Shown piece after piece: positions 12,616 to 24,600 of a stretch of 64,000 bases of DNA. The notes under the pieces were generated by a model. It did no database searches. It was not told the origin of the DNA and worked only from the letters and a program-made list of their open reading frames with translations. Origin of the DNA: Linepithema humile. Taxonomy: Eukaryota > Arthropoda > Insecta > Hymenoptera > Formicidae. The translations under genes were made by a program, and so were the position numbers. Every line of letters starts with the position of its first letter. Positions within the stretch are counted from its first letter, which is position 1. Location: the NCBI RefSeq assembly GCF_040581485.1, contig NC_090128.1, forward strand, positions 44,112,931 through 44,176,930. Reading direction: 5' to 3'.

Positions 12616-15600
12616 CTGCAAAGAAGTTTCGCGATGCTAATTATGTATGATTACGAGGCTACCGTTATAAGCAATATTATTCCGTTAAAGTCGTGAAAAG
12701 AGTGAAAATAAGTTGCGGCAACAATTTCTCTTTTGTACACGGTTTTCTTCCTCGCTGAAAAACAAGCAATCTGCGGAAATTGAATTCTCTGCACAAGGAA
12801 GGAGAAATATAACGTTCAGTCATAATTACTCGTTCCGCGCGGTGATCATTGCCGGAGCCATCGACGTCGCCGTCGACGCCGTCGTAGAGGTGGGTGGTAT
12901 CACCGCGGACGGCTTGACCGCGGACTTGGCCGCGAAACTATTTCGCGCTACTCTGTCCCTCTTGCAATAAGTCGTGGTGTCGATGGCACTGCTACCGCCG
13001 CTTGGCCGTTGATTGGCAGACGGTAATTCGATGTGGTTTGGATTGTCGAAACATGTGCCCAGTTCGGTCTCGGGTTCACCTTCACCGGCCAGCGGATTAC
13101 TTGTTACGCGCACCTGTAAACGCAAACCGAGTTTCCAATCAGACCGATCCGATAAAATCCCGCTTGTTTTGATTCAACACTATTTCAGTTGTATGCGCGC
13201 GCGTTGAAAGATATTTATAGCATCGAATCTAATCGAGAACACGAGTCCACGAGTTCAATCCTAGATATATTTGCTGAATTGCTATCAGTATTACATTGTA
13301 TTTACTGAAATTGGCTTTTCATTATTATTTCACATCAATAATTCTCTATATTCGATACTTGACAATCGTAGTTTGAACAAAGTATGGACGATCGTTTGAG
13401 AAATTAATAAAACATCAACTTTTCCTCATATTATTGTATATTATTTCCACTATCACTATCTAAACTACTGAGATGTGACAGACTCAATAGATAGTTATCG
13501 ATTTGCATAATCGTTAACGAATTATCGTGTTGGCCGACGTATATGTACCTGTTGCGGACCGCAGGCAGCTCGTTCCAGAGTCGCTCTACCCAGCCATACC
13601 CAGTCGTGTGCGTTGGTGGTCGATTCACGCGGTGGTCTTCTGCCGGACGCCAGCTGGTTCGCAGCGGCGCGCGCCCTCGCGCCCGCTCCGGAGAGCACCG
13701 GTATGGCCGCGCCGTTGAGCGGTGAGTCCGGTGGCTGCGGCTTGAATTTGCTGGCGTACACCACGCAGGAGACGACAAAGACAACGATCGCGAAGCAGAA
13801 CGCCGCGAGCAGCACGTACATCCCGATCTCGAGCGGACTCATGCGCGCCCCGACGCCATGGTGACGCACGCCGACGCCGCCCATACCCCCTGAAGACATG
13901 CCATTAGCTATAGCCGTGCGATGCTGCCGTGCCTGCACCAAAGGCTCGTGCTTGTGCCCGTCTTTCTCGTCTTTCAGCGGTAACCCTTTGCACAGAAAAA
14001 ACAAAGAGAGAGAAAGAGAGAGAGAGGACAGAGTGAGACAGGGTGTTTGTGCTGAGTTAGAGAGCCGCCGAGAATTCTTTTCTCCTTAATCCCGCTAGCT
14101 AGACGGCGGCTAGACATGCTACCAGGCATGCGAAAGTCGAGAGGATGCTGAACGTGCGTTTGCATTTTCAGCGCGACAATCAGGCACAGTGTACTGCAAC
14201 TTGGCACTATACTATAATGCATAATAATGTGGCGCTTACATTAAAATATTACTTGGAAATGAGAGCAAGAAGGTTCGTATCTAAATAGATCTTTTAAAGT
14301 GTTCAACCGCAGTTTTTTTAACACTAGCACTATCAAGTAGAATGCGTTTTGAGCTATGTATTGATATCGAAATATACGTAGCGTTTTTTAATCCCCTTTT
14401 CTCACATTTCGAATTCAGAATCTTAACGTCACGTTGGAACGAGAAAAGTTCGAGTTAATCGCTTGATTAAATAGATCATTTTTCGTAACTCATTCAAGAG
14501 ATTTCTATGGCAGCAGATAGTTCGAGTCAAATAAAAAAGATCGTAAAGTATTTCAACGATCTGTATTCTATTCAATAACGAGCGCGTTGCATCACAAATT
14601 ATTCTTAGACGAAGATACATTTGACATTCAGCACAAGGAGAGGAAAACTATCGGTTACGGAGGGCTGGGCGCGGGGAGAAGCCACGCATAAACAGGCAGG
14701 CGAAACTTTTTACGGAGTACAAGCCAAATGGTCTTGCAAAGAAAGTTACCGCTAAGAAACTTGCGGAACAAAGTGCACGCCGTGCGCTACCGTAGCAGTT
14801 GCAAAACGTAGAAAAGAACGGAAAAAGAGGGCGTAACGTGAAAGAAGCGAGAGAGACAGAGAGCCGCAAAGGGGAACAGAGTCTATTTACCGATGAGAAT
14901 GTCATGCAGATCAGGTGCCATTTCGCCTCGCTTGAAGTTACGTTCTTTGTGATGGTGGGAGCCAACAGTGCCACCGCCGTCGTTTTGCACGAACTCTGGT
15001 CGATTGGGCACTTCGCTCGAAGCGAAATCCACCTCGACGTTGGCCGACGCGCTCGCCAATGCGGTAATTGCCGTCCTCTGGGAGCTTTTGCTCGAACGTC
15101 TGCCGGACAATCGGCAGGAGTCGGCCAGCTGCAGACTGACGCGCAGTAAGTCGCCGCGGCCCTCGCCGACCGCAATGACGCGAGGATGGTGCGAGGCGAC
15201 CATCGGCGCGAACGCCACAACTTCCGGATCCAGACTCTCCACCAACAAGTGATAATCGCTCACAGCGATTTCTCTCAGGGGTGTACGTGTGCCGTCTGAG
15301 AACTCTACGTCGATGTCCAGCAGGCCTTCCTGTTAATTTAATAAACGCAACGGTCATTTCAAGTTTACAGAGCTTAAGTTAAAGCAATTTTGTTTCAATC
15401 TCTGGAAATTCAATTTTTCTAGAATGAAAATTTAGTGAAATAACGAATTCTAACATCTTCAATTCTCTGAAATATTCTCCTTTATATTTATCCCCCCCCC
15501 AAAAAAAAATTAATTAACATTGAATAGAATAAAAGAAAATAAATATTTTTATTAATTGATTTATTTAATCAGATTTGATTTATCAGCGATCAAAATTTTA

Positions 15601-18600
15601 TTTTAACGAATTGTGACATTCCTCTTCTCAAAATATGTTTATTTTTGAGATTTTCATAAAAGAACGAACAATCACTAATTTACTCATACCTGATATTGTG
15701 CAGTCAGTCTCCTCGTAACCGATGTCTCGGCGACGTATCCATTCTCGATTGCCGTGTCGGGACTGATGCTGAGCTGAAGTCCGGACACCACCCGGACGGA
15801 CAGACGCGTCACGGACACGCGATCATTACCGACCCTGATTTCCTTCGCGCCGATGACCCGACCGGTGATCGGGGAAAGCACCTGCACCTCCGTGCGACCG
15901 ACTCCGCGTCCCTGGACCAGCCTACCCTGGAGAAGCGTGGCTATTCTGGGGTCGGAGACACGCAGCATGCCGGCCACGAGGTCGGTGACGCGTAGCCAAG
16001 TGCGACGATTGACGAAGTGCGAAACTCTGCCCGAATCGTGATCGGTCGCCAGGAATCGCGCGTGCACCTCGACGGGAGTCTGCTGGAAGCGCAACCTACA
16101 ATTCGCCGGCGACAGATTACGATCGATAGAGTTGATCGTGTCCCATCCGTGATCGTTTCCGTTCGTTCGGTATCGCTCCTCGTGCTCGTCCTCCTCGAGG
16201 AGGGCGTCCGAGTCGTCCACGTCCATCGAGGTGTCGTCTATCGAGTCCTCGAGCTCAACGGCGCTCCTCTTCTTCGCTCGCGCGGTCACCGGCGATTCCG
16301 ATGACGTCTCCTTCGCGACGGACGTTTGCTCCTCGGCTTTCGTCATGTTCAGCAGGCTACGCTTGCTCTTGGCGCCCGTTACGTGCTCTTCCGGTACCTT
16401 CCAGGCCTTTATCTGGCTCAACCGAGTGTCACCGACGCTCACTTCCAGCGGGAACTCGGGCATCCACACGGTAAATCTCGCCAGACCGGTGTATGTGCCG
16501 TATTTAACGAGAACTGACGCGTTGCTGGAACCTCTAATCTCCGAGCCGTCCACGTATACGCTACTACACGAGGACGATACCTGTGAATTTACGAGCGACA
16601 ACGGTAAGATAATTAAATGAATCTCGACTCTAGATTATAATTTAATTTATGCAATATTGGCAGTCTTCAAACGCGCCAATTAATCCGTCGATTATACCAG
16701 TGCTCGGAATTAGTCTGAACATTTCAGCCGATTTCCGTGGTATACGCCTCCTTTCCTCTCCTTACCGCGCGCGCCGCAGCCGCTAGGGCCAGCGCCGCCG
16801 AGCGTTAGGAGCGACACTATCTGATTATGAGTGGGTTCTTTTCCCTATTTATTAAAATTTTAAAAAATGTATTAAAATTTATTAAAAATAAATTTTTTAT
16901 TTTTAAATTTATTAAGTGGAAATATTTCAATAGATTTCCACGTCACCCATGAGATACTAATGCTGACGCGTTTTTTTTTAAATGGTTTCCCCCGTAGACC
17001 TATTCCACTAAAGATAAAAATAAATTCTTAATTTAAAAAAAAATATATATGTAAAAGAGATTTTCTTAATTAGATTTTCTTAGCCTTTTATGAGAATGAA
17101 CAATTGATGCAATAATGTAGATAAAAACCACTTTTTGAAAAACGTGTTAGTATTAGTACCTCATGGGTGACGTAGAAATCTATTGAAATATTTCCACTTA
17201 ATAAATTTAAAAAAAAATTTATTTTTAATAAATTTTAATAAATTTTTTTAAATTTTAATAAATAGGGAGAAGAATCTACTCATAGAACCTAATCAGATAG
17301 TGTCGCTCCTAACGCTCGGCGGCGCTGGCCCTAGCGGCTGCGGCGCGCGCGGTAAGGAGAGGAAAGGAGGCGTATACCACGGAAATCGGCTGAAATGTTC
17401 AGACTAATTCCGAGCACTGGATTATACGATTGGCGTTTAATGGCTTGAAAACTCGTGCATCATATATTTTTTTCCAATCCAAACTTTTTTGCGCTTTTTC
17501 AACATTTCTCTAAATGGAGGCACATATTTTATTGACGCGTCGTTGTAGCGTGCACATTTAACGGCTGACGAGAATGTAGTTCCAATTAAAGAAACGTTCG
17601 TAGAGAAAATATTGGAAAATACGACTTTGTAAATAGATATTACGAATCACAACTCGCACTTTAAAATTTATAATTCCTCATGCTTTGCATTCTTGTCATA
17701 ATTATCCATGCGTAAAGTTATATTAAATAAGGTATATCGCATCCGGTATAGAATATATATAAAATTCTAAAAGTTTTTACGCGAGACATGAAGATAAAAG
17801 AAAGCCGGCGATTTCTATAGCGGCGTATAATACTGAGATTTCTCCCATTGAGCCCGAAGAGTCTCGATAAGCGCTGAAGGTCTGAAAATTCAGAGGACAA
17901 TTACCTTGAGAACACTCTCGTCTTCGGAATGACAGGACGACTGCAGCGTGACATCGGCTACCGTGCCGGCTTGACTCACGATGAAAACCTTCATCCCTTG
18001 CGATACCTGACGTCCCGTCAGCACCGCCGTATTCATCACCTCCCAGTTCTGAAGTGAAGTACAAAACATTTTCTCGCGTTAGAGGCAAACTCATATCTCA
18101 AACTCCAATTCCAATTTTTAATAGTATATCATGGAAATTTGCATATATTTCAATATATGCATCTCTATAACTTTCATTGATAGAGCCATTATCCATTATT
18201 CATAACTGTTATCCATTCTGTTTTCAGTTTCGTCTCCCTTTTGCCGCCGCAAAACAAAAGACGCGGTAAGCGATATTGAAAAATGTGAAAATACAACACT
18301 CAAGAAATATGAATCGGATAGAAAAAAAATATACAATAGAATATTCCGAAAAATATTGAATTTATTACCCAAGGTATATAAATGCGCCTAAAGTAAAAAT
18401 AAAGCGAGGTGTGAAGTCTAAGAAAGAATCAATTTTTGTTAAAACTCCGTTTTTCTGTATACAATTCGAAATTAATTGCCGTAATCGTTTTTCCATTATT
18501 TTACAGAAAAGAGAAAAAGATAGAGACGGAAGAAGACTACATTCTGTTTCAACGACTTTTTATTTCTCTGTCTAGAACGGAAGGAGCATGAGTTTTTGAC

Positions 18601-21600
18601 TCACTTCGCAAAAACCGGAACTTCGAAGCTGCCGAAGAAAGCTTTGGTCATAACTCAAAATCCTTTCCGCACAGGCCAACGATCATCTTCTCTAATGGAG
18701 CATTAAAAGTTTTTTATCACATTGAAAGTCCCTTTTTTGCGAAGCGATGCCTTTTTCGAAACGACTGTCTGATGTTTTAACACTGTAAAATAGCAAAGAG
18801 CCCAAAAGCAGCTCATACACGTGAAACTACAGATTTGCGTAGTCTCGTCTGACATGTGGCTACTTTGCTGAAGACACGCTCACCGCGATGTTACACGTAT
18901 ACACGCGAAAATTACTTTCAGCGTTTACGCTCACATACACGCAACGCGCGCTCGTGTACTTTCCACTAGTTCGTCAATGGGGAGAGCTTTCGCAAAGGGT
19001 TGGCAAGGGTTGGTCGGTTGGTCGGTTCAGTAAGCCATTTTCAAGCTGGCTTCCGTCCGTACAGACTGCCGGCCTTTGGAAGGAACATCAAACGACTCGG
19101 ATATTGCAACGAGGGAATTTAAATCTCTGATGCCGTACGCAGTTGCTATATACCTCTCCTGGCGCCTAGTGTATGAACCAGCCGATTACTGTATCGCTGG
19201 CACGGATGAGTAGGTTCTTAGAATGGTGAAATTGGTGGATATATAGTTTCTTCCCTTTCTTTCATCAAATATATTCTTGCAGTGCGCCGCGATTCGCGCG
19301 AGTATTTACGCGAGGAAACAATTGCGCACGCTGTTGCAGTGCAATTAATTTGTTCTGTACAGGGAAATGCATAAATAAGTCAGATTAAACAAAGCTACAA
19401 TAATTTAAATAACGTTAATATTAATTGATACTAAATTTTGCGAATACATTTTGGTGCTAATATCTAGCTGCAGCACTTTAAACCACTTTATCTTGTTACG
19501 AGTCGTGTGAGTCACAAGTCGTTATAATGTTATAAATCAGTTTTATTTTCAGATATTAAATCGCTTTCTGAACCCCTCATTCTTCTTATTATTTCAACAG
19601 ATTAAGTCGCTGCAAGATTATTTTAACACTGCAATTTGAATATACAATGCTGAATTCTTGATGCATGAATCGAGCGTACAATCCGCCACTTCCGAGATCG
19701 TAAAATTATTTTTTGATATATGTATGAATGAAGCATGCAGTCGCTTCCCACGCAGACGCTTCCGAGATTGCGAAATTATTTTCCGAGTCTGTTCCGAAGG
19801 AAGGCAGAAAATATTCTCAACGTATAATTTGCGATATTTCGCCGAACGGAAGGGACAGACGGGGAGGGGATGTGGAAAGGTAGGGATTTTACATTTACGT
19901 TACGTGAAATATGAACAATGCACGGGCTATTACGTTGATAAATTTCAGCGAAGAAAACAAGCGCGCGTGTCGGAGGTCGCTAATTGATAAATTAGATAAT
20001 TAATTCGTTTACATATCCCTTTGAAGGCGCCGCGCGCGCTCGCGGGAAGTTGTCGGAAACTCGGCGTGCGCTTCTTGATTATCCTTACTCTAATTGCCGC
20101 TCCTTCCGCGCGCGAAACTACGAGTAAAGTTTTTAATTAAACGAGACCCCGCGCGATATCTTTTCTCGACGTTCTCGATCCCTGCGTTATCCATCACAAC
20201 CTCGAGAAATCAAATTTTAAGATATAACTCATCGACGGCACCGAAAACATTTCAAATTCGTTGAAAGAATATCATTTGCCAATAAAAGAAATTATATTTA
20301 ACGATCGAACTTTGTTATCCACCCTTCGCGGTTCCGTAATTTTCAATGGAAATGTTTCTCTGGGCAATTAAAATCTGAAGAGAAATTAATATGTCACGCT
20401 TTACACGCTTCACGTGATTGGTACCGTCGGGGGAGGGGGGGGGGGAGGGGAGGGGATGCGTCGAGACCACTCGGTGTGCAGTAATCGAAAATTTCATTAC
20501 AATCCGTTGTTACGGCAGCTGCGTCACTGCCGTTATCGAAATGGGAGTACGCAGCTCGGGCGATCGGCTACGCGGTATCGACGGAATTTTGGCCACGGCT
20601 AGAAATATCGCCGTTATGGTGAACGTGCGGGCGCGGTAAAGCTGAAGGGAAAAGCGCGTCAGAGAGCTTGTTCGCCCTGGGAGCCAAAGAGGGAAAAGCA
20701 TTATCCTTTGTCGGTCCTCTCTCCTTCTGGCGCTTTTTCCTTTTTCTCATCCACGTCTCCTTTCCTTTCTCTTTCTCTTTCTCTCTCGGCGTCTCGATGC
20801 TCGCGAAGACCGTAGATTGGCCGACCGAGTGGAAACAGATTCTCGTGCGGCGAGGTGATCGATATACGACTGTATTGATCGCGCTCGTCGCGTTCGAGTT
20901 AGCTCTTTTCCGAGGGATTTTCACCGACGAAGCGCGACGGGAACGAAAAGCATCGCGATGAAAATAACCATAACCGAAAGAGGAAAGCTGAAATCTGACC
21001 AAAGTCTCAAAAATCCTTCAACTACTTTTCCTGTAACGTCTTAAAGTTCCTGATCCGCCGCTGCAGTCAAGGTGTAGATTATGACGTCAGAAGCGTAGAA
21101 ACATTCGGATATTCTTCTTGCAGTATATGTCCGAATAAACGAGCTTTTTGCGTCACAATTATTCGCGTGTGATAGGAAAGGTCCGATGAAAAATCGTATG
21201 AGAGATTTTTTAAATTTTCTTTCCCGAATAAATGGCGCGATAAAAGCATGTATTATGATCTCCGAAACTTATATTGTAGATAGCTTTAATTTTCAACCGC
21301 TAAAGAAAAAATAATCTTTAGATTATTCTTTAATTAGAAAATTACTATTTAATGTATAGACCCGCGCGTAAGCTATACATTGACATTCTAAATACGATAT
21401 AAACTTAAAAATTTATTCGAAAATCTATTCGAAAATCTAATTCTGTTTAGATTTTTATGTAACATTGGCGATAAAAGAAAGAAAGACGGCTTCATTTTAA
21501 GATAACGTACATCACTGAGCAGAATTAACATTTATATCGCTGCAGGAATCATGTATTACCTTCGAGATCGGAAGCACTGCCTGTATATCATCCTTCTGTA

Positions 21601-24600
21601 TCTCGAGTCGCGCCTGCAGCTTTCGCTTCTCGACATGATGATGATGATGGTGCTGCAGCTGGCGAAACTGCGTTCGCTCCTGCAACTGATCGACGCCCGT
21701 CAACTGCGAACCGTTCTCCATCTCGCCCTCAAGCGCATAATGTACGGTCCACACAATCCTGCCGCCATCCCAGCTTCCGCCCATGCCCTCTTCACTGGCC
21801 TCCAGCAACATCGTCATTATTTCCTCCGCGGACCTGAAACGAGAAGCAAAAGACTGTGAAATATCTGCATTATTCGCGCGTCTGCAAGAGACACGAGCTT
21901 TATTTTTCAAAAGAAAAGAGAAGAAGTTTCTTTCTTTCTTTTTTTTTTTGTACAAAAAGAAATCTTTGATAAAAATTTCGCAATTAAATTTTAGCAGAGA
22001 TTATGAAAAACAATATAAAAATAATTACTGAGCTTATGACAAAATGACGAATGCAAACAAAGGTCTGTAGAATGTAGATCTCATTCATCGGACGGTTCAA
22101 AGATGCCGAGAAAAATATGCGTGTACACGTTTCCGCCATGAGCGCGGATAAACGTTCGTTTATTCGCTCGCTCATGCTTGCGCGAGTCTAAATACACCTT
22201 TAAACGATTGATGCCATTTCCTCGCGAGGAGATTCGCGAGAACGAGCGCCGGAATTAAAAGGAATGAACACTCCTACTTGTTAGCTGGCTGTTAAGCGGC
22301 AAACAGAAAAATGTACATAGTTGTGAGAACTCGACGATGTCCCTCGCCGTGCGAGGGTATTTATCTCAATGCACGCTAAAAGCATTTCTTTAAAACATCT
22401 TTACTTTTTCTGTTCGGTTACACGCGATCCCACACGGCTCATTCATATTTCACGACGATCAGCGGACGACGTCGCATTAAAATTGCCGTAAAAATGAACA
22501 ATTTCCGCGGGAATTGTAAATTAAACCGTAATTAAATATTCATAGTTATGTAAATGTGATTACGCTCCTCAGGATCTGCAAATTTATCGAATATAGTTAA
22601 CCATTATTAAGTGCCAACAAGACTTTTTTTCTACGTAACATAGTCTCACGCCAAATTATACGCGGCAAAAAGGTACACGTCACCCTAATCCATAAATTCG
22701 GCGCGCTGGTTAATAGCTGTTTCGCGTTTTTATGCTACCCTCTCGAAAGGGGTAATTTTCATAATTAAATGATGTTATCTTGCAAATCACCCGAGATAAA
22801 TAATTCCAGACTTGTCGCAAACAATCTCAGTTTTCAAATAAAGCTTGCTTTTCGCGATGTTCGAAAATATCGACATATCAAGCCGTATCAATTACATCTC
22901 AAGTGATCGTAATTTAGTCGAAGTCGATCGGCGATGTAGCCAGGTGTTTAGTGACCTACATAGAGCGATACTATTACTGGTCAGCTGATTAGCCGATCGT
23001 AGTAACGTTGTTACGTAACATTATAGGTACACGCGCTCAACATGAGACACGCGCATCGTGTTTCTACTCTGTAAAAAAACATGTGAATTTTCGTTGTTGT
23101 CATTTTTCTACAATTCTGATTGTCTATCTCGACGCGCGTTACTTTGTCCTATCAAACGATTGTTACTGCGAAAGTTACATACTTTGACAGTTTATATCTT
23201 AAGAAAGTTAACAGTGTATTTCATTTTAAAGAAAAACCAAACGACGTACGTTTTTTTGCTTAAACAGTTTCGTTAATTTTTACACATAATTTATACGGTT
23301 TGCGGTTAGTGCAGTTTTTTTTTAATTTAATAGAAAATATTCAGTGTCTTTTTTTTAATCTTGATATTTCAAATTCTTTGTTTAAATCCTTTCTGGACTC
23401 TGTCAATGACGCAATTCTACTGCTTTAACATAAATGCTGGCTCAAAATGCGGTTTAATTAATTATTTTTGAATTATTCTACACTTTACATTATTTTATTT
23501 GATATAGATAATATATTACTTTTGATGAGATGTTATTATTATACATACTTGGCATGAGATGTGTCGCGTGTTTCGATAATTGTTAGCCAGGTTGGTGGAC
23601 GTATCAATATTTATATTCAAATGGAAAATTATGCGTCTTCTTCCGTCCTCTTTTATACTATTCAGTTACACACGTCCAGTCACTTCAAACGGACACAATG
23701 TCACTAAATATTGTAACTAAAAAGCATATATGGCAATATTATGTAAAACTGCCGAATTTTGAAGCACAGTGCAAGTTAAATATAATCACATAAAAGTTGA
23801 ACCCTTCAAAATACATATAGCAATACAGCATACAAAAATTTGGAAATATGAAAAAGAGAGAAAACTAATATGGCCATGGATGGGTATTTCATAAGTTATA
23901 TTCAATGTATTATTTGTGATGCAAATATTCTATCTACATCCGAATCTCTAGAAAATCATTTGAGTTTGCATTCTGAAAAACGACGAGAGAATCATATACT
24001 GTACAGTTGGCCAAAGAAATATTGGATACAAAGAAATGATTTTGAGGTGGTAGTATTTGTAACAACAACTTATCTCTTTCTGTTAACATTCATCTGGATT
24101 TTCATATAAAAAAAGACACATTTGGACAAATTGAAAAATACGCAAGAAACACACAACACAATTAATTCGTCAGAACGCGTTTCATCACTTGAAACGGACG
24201 CAATATCTATGTTACTAAAAGATTTTTAATCTCGAAGAAAAATATCGATGTTTGTGTGGATTGTCAAGAATATATTTTAAATATTTCAACTTATTGGCGT
24301 GAAATGCATTATTTGTGACGAGGACGTTTTATTTTTATCTAAAAGTTTAGAAGATCACTTATACTCGCATTCTAAAGAACAATTTCGGATTTTTCCAATA
24401 AATGTTTATGTTTTTTATCAAATGAAGCGCTGTTTGATTAAACACTCGTTTGTTGTAGTTGTAATCAAGTTTTGTTCGTGTTACGATTTCTTAAGCGTGC
24501 TATGTAAGAATGAATAACATTATTTATCGGAAAATTCCATGTGACTTATTACACAACTCAATATAAAAAAAAAAAATGAATATAACGACAGCAGAAAGAC

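Noticed and set aside
13240..13262. tRNA B-box-like GAGTTCAATCC
   Set aside because: No matching A box or cloverleaf could be drawn around it.
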